Shown here: in pieces, positions 14,501 to 26,900 of the stretch
How positions within the stretch are numbered: the stretch's first letter is position 1
Layout: each line of letters starts with the position of its first letter
From: Cololabis saira
Taxonomy: Eukaryota > Chordata > Actinopteri > Beloniformes > Belonidae
Reading direction: 5' to 3'
Assembly: GCF_033807715.1 (NCBI RefSeq)
Contig: NC_084599.1
Coordinates: 4,674,125 to 4,738,124 of the forward strand
DNA: 64,000 nt
Notes under the pieces: model-generated
The model's database searches: none
The model's input: the letters and a program-made list of their open reading frames with translations, nothing else
Told to the model about the DNA's origin: nothing
Translations under genes and position numbers: made by a program

Positions 14501-17500
14501 AGCACAGAACGCCAGAGGAAGTCTTTTCTTCCTCTATAGCTCATCTTCCCCTTTGACTTTATCACTTTGTAAGCAATTTTCACTTCATCACTTTATTTAG
14601 TTGTACTTAGGGTTGCCAACCGTCCCTTGAAAAACGGAATCGTCCCGTATTTATAAACTAAAGTACGTCCCGTATTGAGCTGAAAAGGGACGAACTTTGT
14701 CCCGTTTTACTGTGAGAGTCAAAAAATAGTCCTAAAATGCCAATGGAAAATGGCATTGAGATGTTGAGTTCATAAGTTTTTTTTTTTTTCTGTTTTACTA
14801 CAACTGTAGCTACAGTCATGGCCTTTGAGACACAAATATGTTTACAAGTTTTCTACAGACTTTCTGTTTGCACTTTTGTTATTGCACTAAAAATGTGCAC
14901 TATTACAGAATGTATGTTCTGCTTTCTTTCTATTGTTTTATATGAATTTATACAATTTTAAGTTAAGCAGGACAGGTTTCTGTTTTAGAAAGATACTATT
15001 TAACTGGCATTCGTGTTGCGTTTGTGTCCTTTTGGGGATGTGAGAAGGAGTTCATCAATGTTGTCATGACTACCACTTTGGATGAGCCAGGCGGGCTTTA
15101 GGATGAGGGGGGCACGTTTGTCTCCACTAGTCAGTGGGTATGATGCTAAAACACTGCGTTTAGTTAGTCTAGTTAGTTATGTAAATGATATGAAAGTGCG
15201 GAAAAAATGCTTTTGTTTGTCTGTGGTTGTACGTTTCCAATACTAAGACCCACCATAGTTATTTTTTAAATTATATTTGTATACTAAAACCATAGGACTA
15301 GAAGAGGTTGGTGCAAACTTAAGCTCAAGTGCCGTCTCAAAGATTGCTGACAAGCGTACTGCTGCTGAGATCCCCTTCTCTTACCTGTTGGATGGTTGTG
15401 TGCAAAGCATTGGTACTAAAGATGAAGTGTGTTTGACAAGGGACACTTCCAAATACGCTCATCCAGTTCTGGAGCTTGCACGTCCTAGGATTTAGTGTCC
15501 TGAGGAAGATGTTAGTTTAGTTTCTACTGGTAATGAGGTATTCTTGTAGCATCAGGGCTTTCAGGTCAGTTTGTAGAAAACCAGCGTTTAACAGGGTTGG
15601 TGGTTTAATTTTACAGGAAAGCGAACGTCCGTGTGACCATCGAGCTTCAGCTGACGACGAGTCCAGTGCACAGGAGGGTGAGTGACAGCCTTGCACACAC
15701 GATTCCAAACTAGTTACAAGTTCAATCAAACCCAAATAAAAAAAAAGTAGTTTTTCTTCCATTTATTTTCATATAGGGGACTCAAACTTCAGTCCTTGAA
15801 GGCAGCTGTCCTGAGGGGTTTAGATGTTTCCTTGCATAATACACCTGATTCTAATGAATGGATCACCATCAGCTGGTCAGCAGTGTCTGCACAACTTTGT
15901 TGGTGACGCCGTCATTTGTATCAGGGTGTGTTGAAACAAGGAAACATTTAAAACCTGCAGGAAACATTTAAACCCTGCAGGGAAACACGTAAACCCTGCG
16001 GGGAAACACGTAAACCCTGCGGGGAAACACGTAAACCCTGCAGGGAAAAACGTAAACCCTGCAGGAAACACGTAAACCCTGCAGGAAACACGTAAACCCT
16101 GCAGGAAACACGTAAACCCTGCAGGAAACGCGTAAACCCTGCAAGGAAACGCGTAAACCCTGCAAGGAAACGCGTAAACCCTGCAAGGAAACGCGTAAAC
16201 CCTGCAAGGAAACGCGTAAACCCTGCAAGGAAACGCGTAAACCCTGCGGGGAAACGCGTAAACCCTGCGGGGAAACGCGTAAACCCTGCGGGGAAACGCG
16301 TAAACCCTGCGGGGAAACGCGTAAACCCTGCGGGGAAACGCGTAAACCCTGCGGGGAAACGCGTAAACCCTGCGGGGAAACGCGTAAACCCTGCGGGGAA
16401 ACGCGTAAACCCTGCGGGGAAACGCGTAAACCCTGCGGGGAAACGCGTAAACCCTGCGGGGAAACGCGTAAACCCTGCGGGGAAACACGTAAACCCTGCG
16501 GGGAAACGCGTAAACCCTGCGGGGAAACGCGTAAACCCTGCAGGAAACGCGTAAACCCTGCAAGGAAACGCGTAAACCCTGCAGGGAAACGCGTAAACCC
16601 TGCAGGGAAACGCGTAAACCCTGCAGGAAACGCGTAAACCCTGCAAGGAAACGCGTAAACCCTGCAGGGAAACGCGTAAACCCTGCAGGGAAACGCGTAA
16701 ACCCTGCAGGGAAACGCGTAAACCCTGCAGGGAAACGCGTAAACCCTGCAGGGAAACGCGTAAACCCTGCAGGGAAACGCGTAAACCCTGCAGGGAAACA
16801 CCTAAAGTGGCCCACAAGGACTGGAGTTTGAGTCCCTGCCTTTAATATTTATTTCTTCGCAGACAGTATGAATCCAAAATATTGAATGTGTTTTTCTTGT
16901 CAACTTAATTTCCTTTCTTAAAGGTATTGTGACATCATTTTTAACATGCTTTTAACACTATTAAAAGTCTTGGCCAACATCCCTCAAATGTGTCTAAAAG
17001 AGTGTAACAAGAAAAACTTCACTCTAGTAATCTTTTCCTGGCTTTTTATTACAGTGTTTTTTTGCGCCGTGAAAAATGCTTCCTTTTCCCCCTTTCCTGT
17101 CAATCATTGCCCCGCTCCTCCTCCAAACCTCCTCCTCCTCCAGCCATACGCTCACAGCGGCGTCGGAGCGACAGGCGAAGCATGCACGGAAAAGCAGGAG
17201 GGCGAACCACAGCAAACAATCATAAAAATAAAGGCATGCAAGCAGCACTGTCCCCTTATCTTAAGTCCAGTCAGTGGCCGCGGGTCTTCTTAGCAGTTTT
17301 CCTCCGGTGATTAGAACAAAAGAGGCTCTAAACAGCTCCGTGTTAAGCCTCATTTATGGTTCCGCGTTAAATCGACGCAGAGCCTACGCCGTGGGGTTCA
17401 GCGTATGGTGCGCGTCGCCGCGTAACCCTACGCCGTACTCTGCGTCGGTGTAACGCGGAACCATAAATCAGCCTTTATGGTGCGCTGGAGAGGAGTGGAG

Positions 17501-17876
17501 ACAGGGAGCTGGGTGGAGGGGGCGGTGATTTAGCGGATCGTTACGTAACGATCCGCCACCAAACCACATGCGCCGTTTTTGCACAGTTATGCGGAAAATC
17601 CCAGAAAGCACACAATACACTGAATGTTAAAAGTTTGTTGTTTTTTGGGTGTAATTGATGTCAAGACACCCAACAAAACACAAAAAATCAAGAAAAATGT
17701 GTTTTTCATGTCACAATCCCTTTAATATACCTCATTTTAGAGCTGCAACACATTCCAAAAAAAGCTGGAACAGTAAAGATTTTACCACTTTGTAATGTCA
17801 AGGACACTGTTACAACCTCAGACTATCATCATTTCTGTTACACTTGAAATTACAGTTGGAAAACAAAATAAACAAA

Positions 17877-17926
<50 letters not shown>

Positions 17927-20900
17927 TCTTTCAAGACTCCTAACCTTTCATGGATGCTGCTCTTGCGCCAGAAGATAATCACGACCACCTTTTGACATCG
18001 TCTGTTGGAAATAACGTTGTCTTTTTTTGTTCTGCAATACGCGCACCCAGCTGCCCCCACGTTAACATCTTATGTTTTAGGACTAGATGACAAAGAAAGT
18101 GTTTAATGACAAATGAAGCTGATGAGAGAGTGAAAAATATTCTATCTTCAAAACATAAATCAGCTGCAGTGAATAAAAGTTAATGTGAGAGTCCCTGTGA
18201 TTTTTATCAACTTTTTCTGATTTTTATTTTGTGGTTTTCAGGGAGATGATCATAAATGCACTAATTTACTTCATTTTCATCTTCTGTTTTGTTTATTTTA
18301 GGATCTGCTGGTCAGATTAACTGACGATGTAGACCCATATTTTCTCTTCAACCTGTCTTTATCAGAGGAAGACTTCCAAAGGTAGGGATTAGTAGCCTGG
18401 AGCGCGCTGTGACGCCTGATGTGAGTTCAGGAGCGTGACCAGACTCTTCTTGTGTCTGAGCAGCTTGAAGGTGCAGCAGGGCCTGCTCATAGACTTTGCA
18501 GCGTTTCCTCAGAAGTTCATCGACCTGCTGAAGCTGTGCAGCTCTGAGCAGGAGTCGGACAGTCCCAGGTAGGAGCCCCACAAGCTCAGCCCGCCTTCTG
18601 TTTCCATTCCAGCCCTCCAAGATATTGTGAGACGCGTACTATGAAAGAGCCCCAGCTATGATTTAATTGGCCGATTCTCACGTTGAAGCTTCAAACGTTG
18701 AAAAATGTCCAACTTTTGACGTAATCAGCGCTCCTGCTGCAACGCATGGAACGAACACTCAGCTCAGCAAGGCTTGGCGTCACTGCGTTAACAGTTATGG
18801 ACGGCCCGGGGCGTGGTCACAACTATATATCAATATATATAAAAATGTCATATAAACCTTTAGCCCTAGATGCAATATGGGGAATGGATATGCCTGACTG
18901 GGACCCAAATTTCAACTGGAATGATGTACGGACTAATATAATATCCTCTTCCAGAAACCCAGATCATCAGCTTATTCATTATCAATTTGTACACAGAACT
19001 TATTTAACACCTCGCAAGCTTTACCTTATGAAGATCCTGGTTAGCTCTTTATGTAAATGATGTTCTCAGAATAAACCAGGAACCTTCATGCAGACGCTCT
19101 GGGAATGACAACCTGCTGCAAACTTCTGGCAACAGGTTGCAACTGCATTATCCTCCATAACAGTACAGAATATTCCAGTAAACCCTCAAACACTTATTTT
19201 AAATCATTTATCCACAATGAATGCTTTACTATGTCAAAAACGAATTTTGCTTGCTGGTCTAACAGCAGCAAAAAAGATAATTGCAGTAAGATGGAAACCA
19301 CCACACACGCTTAACATCTCCCATTGGTATTTGACTTTTCTTGATATTATCTATCTGGAAATATCTACAGCCCCAATCCATAATGCAAAACAACCAAATA
19401 TTTTATTTTGGTATATGGCAGCAGATCAGATTAAAGCCAAACTTGAACGATGTATCAACCCGAGGCCGCTCTTGTAGCTGAATTTGCTCCATTTCAGATT
19501 AAAAACCATAGATGGTAAAAACCTGCCAGGCTGACAGTAGGATGATGAAACAACTCTGCTGCAACTGTGCAGCTCTTTCACCTTTGACCTGTTGCTTCTC
19601 TGTGTGGCCAGTAGGGGCAGTTGCTGACTTTGAATATTAATTGAAAGATTTTTCTGCAAATTTGTTAATCTGTTGTTCTGCCTCCATGGTCTTAATCCCT
19701 GTGGGTTACAATCTGACTACAACAAAAAGTTCTTCCATCTAGTTTTACAAGTGTATTTGTAATGACAGGAAAGAACATGAAATAAGTTTATAGTGGGTGT
19801 GTGAATGATCAATAATCAGTATTATTGGCAGTAATAGAGGGCCCCAAAATCACATTTAGCTGAGGAACCCATGGAGGCTTGGCCGGCCCTGCCCATGTTC
19901 TAGGAGGATGGCCAGTTGAAACAAAGCAGGACTGTATGTTGGAGCATCAGCAGGTGTTTGTGGTGTGTTCCAGGTTCCTCCTGATGTGTGTTGTGTGTGT
20001 TCCAGGTTCCTCCTGATGTGTGTTGTGTGTGTTCCAGGTTCCTGCTGATGTGTGTTGTGTGTGTTCCAGGTTCCTGCTGCAGCTGGCGTGTCAGTCTCAG
20101 ACTCTGGAGGGCGCCTCCACCTTCAGCATCGTAGAGACCAACGCCTTCAAGCACCTGACCCACCTGTCGCTGCGTCTGTCTCAGGGCTCGGACAAGGAGG
20201 TCAACACCTACCTGGCAGCCTGCCTCTCCTCTCTCAAGGTCGGCTCATTTAGGCCCAGTCCCAATCTCCCCCTAGTCCTACTTTTTAGCCCTACCCCTAA
20301 ATTTTGCGCGTTCCCGTGAGGGTAGTGGTGTCCCAATTCCTCTTTCCACCTAGGGGTAGTGGAGAAAACAAGTGTTAGGGAGCATCAATCGGGCCCTTCA
20401 CAGTGAGGGATTTCAGATACTGACTCACCGACCGAGGGCCAGAAAATTTCCCAGGATGCTTTACGTCATCATTTGCAGACTGAATCAAACAAAAAACATG
20501 GCGGACATTTCTTATTTTTTAGTGAATAAAAACAATATTTTGAGTAAGTTTCTGCATAAAAATGTGTTTTGATTACATTTTTAGCGAGAAATATATATTT
20601 TACTTTCATAATATTCACTCAGTGAATGTACATAATCACTCGCTTGCCCGTTGTTGCATTCTGATCTCGCCAGAATAAAGACTGATTTATGGTTCTGCGT
20701 TACACCAACGCAGAGCCTACGGCGTAGGGTTACGCGGCGACGCGTACCCTACGCCGTAGGCTCTGCGTCGATTTAACGCGGAACCATAAATCAGCTCCCG
20801 AGCCGGCGGCTCTTCTCATCCCGAAAACATCGGAGCAAATTTCTTAACAGGCGTTATTTGGATAAACTGAGCCCAGGTTGGGGATCTTAACGGTTACTTT

Positions 20901-23900
20901 TACACCTGAAAAAATATCAAAACTTAATAAAGTGGCATATTAACAGCGCTACAGCTGAAATTAAAACAGCTTTTATCTCTCAGCTTCCTGATATGGTGTG
21001 ACGTATGTGCAAACGTAACGACGCAGTCGCTTACATACCCGAACGTAAACCACGCAGTGACGTAGCAAGTGGTGTCCCAATCCCTAGGGAACATTACAAG
21101 GCCCTACGCCTGTGGCTTCATTTTTAGGGCTAGTGGTAAAAAGTAGGGGAGGATTGGGATTGGCTCTTAATTGCAAAGTTTTGTATCTAATTCTGGGTCT
21201 ATCTAGATCAGCCTATCCCACTCTACGACCTGGCTCATGGTTTTCATGACTGTTTACAGACTGGACAGTAAACGCGGATCTGACAACCTGGATGTTTTCT
21301 GAACCCTTTACCGTGTTGAATTGATGTTACAGGCAGAGAAACAAGCTTTGGACGTGAAACTGAAGAAGATTGAAGATGATCTGTCACGGCAGCTGAGTTA
21401 CGCTCAACAGGTCAGTAGATCAGCAGGTCATTGTCAGACTGTTTACCCCCCCTGGACGATAACTGGGCTTCTGACCGGACATTTACAGACACCTCTAGCT
21501 GAGCCAAAGTGCTTTACAGAGTAAAACATCCAGAAATACAACATACAATCATAAGATAGAGCAAAAAATAATTGCAATCGAAAAGGCTGCGTCACCCCAG
21601 CGCTTGAACTTTGACTTGGACACCTCAAATATAAGTTGGTTTGAGGATCTCAGCGCCCTGCCAGGCTCACGCTCCGTTAAAAGCTCCCATAAATAGGTGG
21701 GGGGGCGGGGGGCAAGGCAAGGCGTCCGGTGCGTCCGAAATTGCATACTTCCACCCTAATGAGTAGCAAAAACAGTGTGTGAGATTTTTTAGTGCGTCCG
21801 AAACATTAGTACGTACTCAATAGTATGTACTATCCATACTCATTCCGGAGAAATTTATTAGTATCGGAGCGTCCAAAATGCCATACTAAACAGTATATAC
21901 TACAAAGTATACTTAAGTTTGGCACACTTTTGAGTAAATATCAGTAGTATGCATTAATTTGGACGTACTATTAAGAGCGCACACGTCACTTCCTGCCGTT
22001 GGGAGAAAGTGACGTGTCAGCAGCAGTAGCAGCTCCGCTATTTCCCGTTTATCCTGGCCCAAACAAGATGACATTATATAATATTATTATATACAAATAT
22101 TATAATATTAATATTATGTAATAATATTATTATACTTAATATTATACTTATGACATATACGTATCAATTAGCAACCAAACACCGCTGCCTTGCATTGTGG
22201 GAAGTTTCTGCTCGGCTAGTGTCCATCAATCAATCCTAATACATTTCTCTGGAATGAGTATGGATAGTACATACTATTGAGTACGTTCTAATGTTTTGGA
22301 CGCACCAAAAAATCTTGCATACTCATTTTGCATATTCATTAGGGTGGAAGTATGGGATTTCGGACACAGCCAAACATTGAAAGTTTAAAATCCATTCTAA
22401 AACGGACAGGAAGTCAATGGAGTTAATAAGGGACCGGAGTAATGTGCTCACGTCTTTTAGTGTCAGTTAAAAGACGGGCAGCTGCATTCTGCACTAGCTG
22501 AAGGCTAATAGAGGACTTGGAGACGCCAACATATACTGCATTTCAATAGTCTAATCTGGAAATCTCATAGTGGCGGTGTCATCAAGAATCTGGGAATTCC
22601 TGAGTAAATCCACGACCTCCGTCAGTTCCACCGGTCCCCACGACTCGCTAATGACCAGGCAGATTTAGAACCAATGCTCCATGTCTGAGACGTTCCCAGT
22701 TTTAGCCCAGCTGGGATTTCTGAGCCCATTATTTCACGTAAAATGTAGCTGTAATGAGAATGTTTGTGTGTGGGCTGAAACAATGTGGAGGGCATGATGG
22801 TGTACCGGCTGGTGCTCAGCCGCGCTTAAACCACGTCCACCCAGCGGCTGGGTGACGCAGAAGATCCAAATAAAACGCCTTTACTCACAAACTTGTTAAT
22901 ATTCTTCCATTAAAAAAAGGAAAAACCCCACTGAAATAACCCGAAACTCACAAATGATTCCTGAAAATCCGATATTGACCACAGACTTGATTCCAGCTTC
23001 CTTGTCTCTGTCAGGAGGAACAGAGCAGCAGAGGGTTTGGAAGCGTTTGCAGGGCTACCTTAAACATCTGAGCCTAAAAAATCCTCTTCTATTACTACGG
23101 ATAAAAAAATGAGGGAATCCTAACTGACATAAAACATGAAAAGCTTCTTGAAATTGAAAAACCGATCAACATCTGCTCATAACTGTTTAGCTACCGTATT
23201 TGTTTTGTCTGAAATTCAACCCTTCAAAGACAAACTTTTTGTTTTCCAAATCATTGATGTGATTAATGATGAAATATCCACTGTAAGAATGTCAGCACTA
23301 CTGAAGAGCATTAGGGCCATGCAGGAAAAAAAATATTTGAGAGGGGAAGATTTTTTTTTTTTTATGGTGCACTTCGAGAAAAAAGGCAAAATGTCAGGAT
23401 TAATGTTGAAATACAATTTTGAGGAAAAAAGTCAAAATGTTGAGAATAATGTTGAAATACAGTTTCAAGAATAAATTTGAAATTGAACATTTCAACTTTA
23501 TTCACAAAATTTTGACTTTTTTCTCTCGACGTTTCGACTTTTTTCTCGAAGTGCATAATGAAAAAAAAATCTTCCTCCTCTAAAATATTATCTTTATTTT
23601 TCCCCTGCCTGGCCCTAACACTCTTCCGTACAGCAGGGTTGTCGTGAGTCTAACGTCTGTATTTTCCCGGCAGACTCTGTCTGAGAAGACCAAAGAGTTG
23701 GACAAGCTGCGCTCGGACTGGACCAATCAGAGCTCTTCTCTGTCCAGCCGTCACTCCCAGGAGCTGCAGTCGGAGAGGGAGAAGGCTGTGGAGGTGAGAC
23801 CTTCATCCCAGTTACCGTATTAGCCCGAATATAAGACGGGCCTGATTATAGGACGACCCCCTCTTTTTCAAGACTCAAGTTTGAACAAAGACTTTTTGAA

Positions 23901-26900
23901 CACCAAATTCAATTTTTATACAGATAATAATGACAGTACATCTGAAACAAATGATTATAACAATATATTTGAGAGAAAAAGCATGTTATTTTGCCTCATT
24001 CAAATCATCTTGAAGTTTGCATCATAATTTCTCCTCAGCTGCCGGTTAATCTGCCGATCTTCCACCCACTTTTCTCCAGATTGTTGCTGCGTTTCTCCAT
24101 TTTCTGTCATCTTTTCTGTTATTTTCTTCTCTTTTCTTTCTTACCGCTATTTTTATTTTTATTCTTCGTGACGGGTTCGTACGGAAGCGTATTGCATTCA
24201 CTTGAAAAAAAAAATGTGCTCTGTTTTTCTGAATTAAGGAGATAATTATCTCAGAATTCTGAGAAAAATTTTAATTAAAAAAATCGTCTGCTTTTCTGAA
24301 TAAACAAGTTAATTATCTCAGAATTCCAAGAAAAGTTTTAATGAAACAAAAAAAATCTACTATTTTTCTGTTGCAATGTCCAGCAGATCAGAATGGGGTT
24401 TCTGTCTGAACAACCGCAAAGTCCTTTGGTGCCTGCGCAAAGTCGACAAACTAATAACAATACCATCTATATAACTTAAAGACAAGAGAATCTCCCAGTG
24501 TTTCAAACCAAAAGCAAAATAAAACTGGATTAAACTTGACAGGAACATGTTTGCTTCCATGAAATCCAGCTCTCAAATGAATGACAGCTTCTTGCAAGTT
24601 GTGAGGTATTTGGTTAATTCAGAAAAACAGCGCACATTTTTTTTGTCCATTAAAACTTTTCTCAGAATTCTGAGATAATGAACTTGTTATTAAAACAGAG
24701 CAGATTTTTTGTTTCTCAAGGGAATGCAATACGCTTCCATAGGGGTTTGCTTTGGCTTGGGGAGTTAAGTTCAGCATTCGCTTTAAAGATAGCGTTGTGA
24801 ATGGGTATAATGTCTAGACCCCGAATGCAACACGACCCCCACTTTTTCAGTCTTATTTCAATGCAAAAACGTGTCTTATATTGGGGACAATACGGTAACT
24901 TGAACACACTAGAGTCGAGCCCGGGCCAGCAGCACACGCCCCGCAGCTCCTTGCTGCTGCTGCTGAAGCCTTGCCTCTTATCTAAATGATGGTGATATTA
25001 TGTAAACCAGGGGTCGGCAATCCGCGGCTCTAGAGCCGCATGTAGCTCTTTAGCACCGCCCTAGTGGCTCCTGGAGCTTTTTCAAAAATGTTTGACTTTT
25101 TTTTTCTCTCTTTTTTTTCTTCCTTTTTCCTTTCCTTTTTAATCTCGACATTTCGACTTTTTTCTCGAAATTTTGACTTTTTTCTCTCGAAATTTTGACT
25201 TTTTTCTCAACTTTTTGCCTTTTTCTTGACATTTCAACCTTTTTCTTGACATTTCGACTTTTTCTCGAAATTGTACTTCAACATTAATCTCGACATTTCG
25301 ACTTTTTTCTCGACATTTCGACTTTTTTGTCGACATTTCAACTTTTTTTTTTCAAAATTTCAACTTTTTTCTCGACATTTCGCCTTTCGCCATTTGCCTT
25401 CATTCTAAGGTTTATACAAGACTTTTCATTTTTTGCGGCTCCAGACATATTTGTTTTTTGTGTCTTTGGTCCAATATGGCTCTTTCAACATTTTGGGTTG
25501 CCGACCCCTGGTGTAAACTGTCCTGCTCTGTTGCTTTGAATTCATCTCATTTTAAGACTTAAGACGGACCAGATGTTTCTGATCTACAAAATCAGGACAT
25601 TGCCTTGTAATCGCTTCAGTAAGTGAATGTGTCGAGTCAGGCTTCAGGTGTCCCCTGAGGGGCCGTCCCTGTCCAGATCATGCTGCGTGTTGTTGAGGTC
25701 ACGGTTGTGCTGTCTCTCAGCTGCAGAGCAGGTTCCAGCGGGAAGCGGAGCAGCTGCGCCAGGAGCTGCAGAGCTCCCACCAGAAGAGCAGCCAGCAGCT
25801 GCAGAACCGAGTGACGGAGCTGGACACGTCCTGCAGAGAGCTGACCGACAGGAAGTACAAGAACGAGGCTGCCGTCAGAGACCTGAAGGTCAAGCTGGTG
25901 GCTTCAGAGGAGGTGGGTGGTGGAGCCCTGCAGGGCTGTGTTCTTCATCCTGCTGGATTTCTGACCACTCCCGCCCGCTCCCACAGTGTTTATATCCACT
26001 CTCACCTGCATCTGCAAAACTCTGAGAATTCATGCACAACAATAGAGAAGCATTGATTGTATTGTATTGGCATGCTGTAAGGACCAATCAGCTCCCAGAA
26101 TGCTGATAGAACTGTTTTCAGAAACATCGTGGATCAGAATTATCAAACAGATCCAGGACAGAAAATGGAGGACAGATGTAATCGCTTTTAGTTTTCCCCC
26201 ATTCCATTGTAATTTTTTCCATTTTCGGCCTGTTTCTGTTTTAAATTTTTGAGAATTTGGTTTTTAGCATTTTATGCAAATGTAACCCCAAGAGAGTACA
26301 TAAAGTAATGAAATATAGACAATGTATACAATTATAACTGAAAACTTTAATATTTTAATACCTTTAAACATATTTTAAGGCAAAAACATGGCACCAGTTA
26401 TTCTCGTGTCCAACAAAACATTCCTTTTTTGGGCATAAACCAAAAAATACCAAAAGTTGTAATGTAATGATGGAAAAAAAAATCGGTCTTTAGACATACA
26501 AATCGATTTTTAGGAATTAATATCGATTTAAAATCGGAAAATTGATTTTTTTTTTTTTCAAAACGGGCCTAACAGCACATGTGTCATATTTACTGAAAAT
26601 GTTCAAAGCTAAGTGATTAAAACTATGACAGCTATGTTAATGCAACCATAGTAACCAAATGCTGTTGTCACTCAAAAAACGATGCCACTAATTCATGAGA
26701 TGAGTCATATTTTATATAATTTCCCTCTGGAGATGAAGTAAATATTGTTGAACTGAGTAAACGTGAGGGGAGAGCGACTCCCTTCTGCAGCCCTCTGGTG
26801 GCTGTTCAAGGAACTGCACATCCAAAGAGAGAAGCAGACCCTGGATTACCGCTGTGCTTGTTGTTTGACGTTTGTTTTCCAGGAGTGCCAGCGTCTGAAG

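Noticed and set aside
15877..16817. Three minus-strand frames of 277-312 codons repeating RFPAGFT / RVYAFP
   Set aside because: By-product of the stop-free 20-21-bp minisatellite. All three frames are open and the array is within a sass6 intron.
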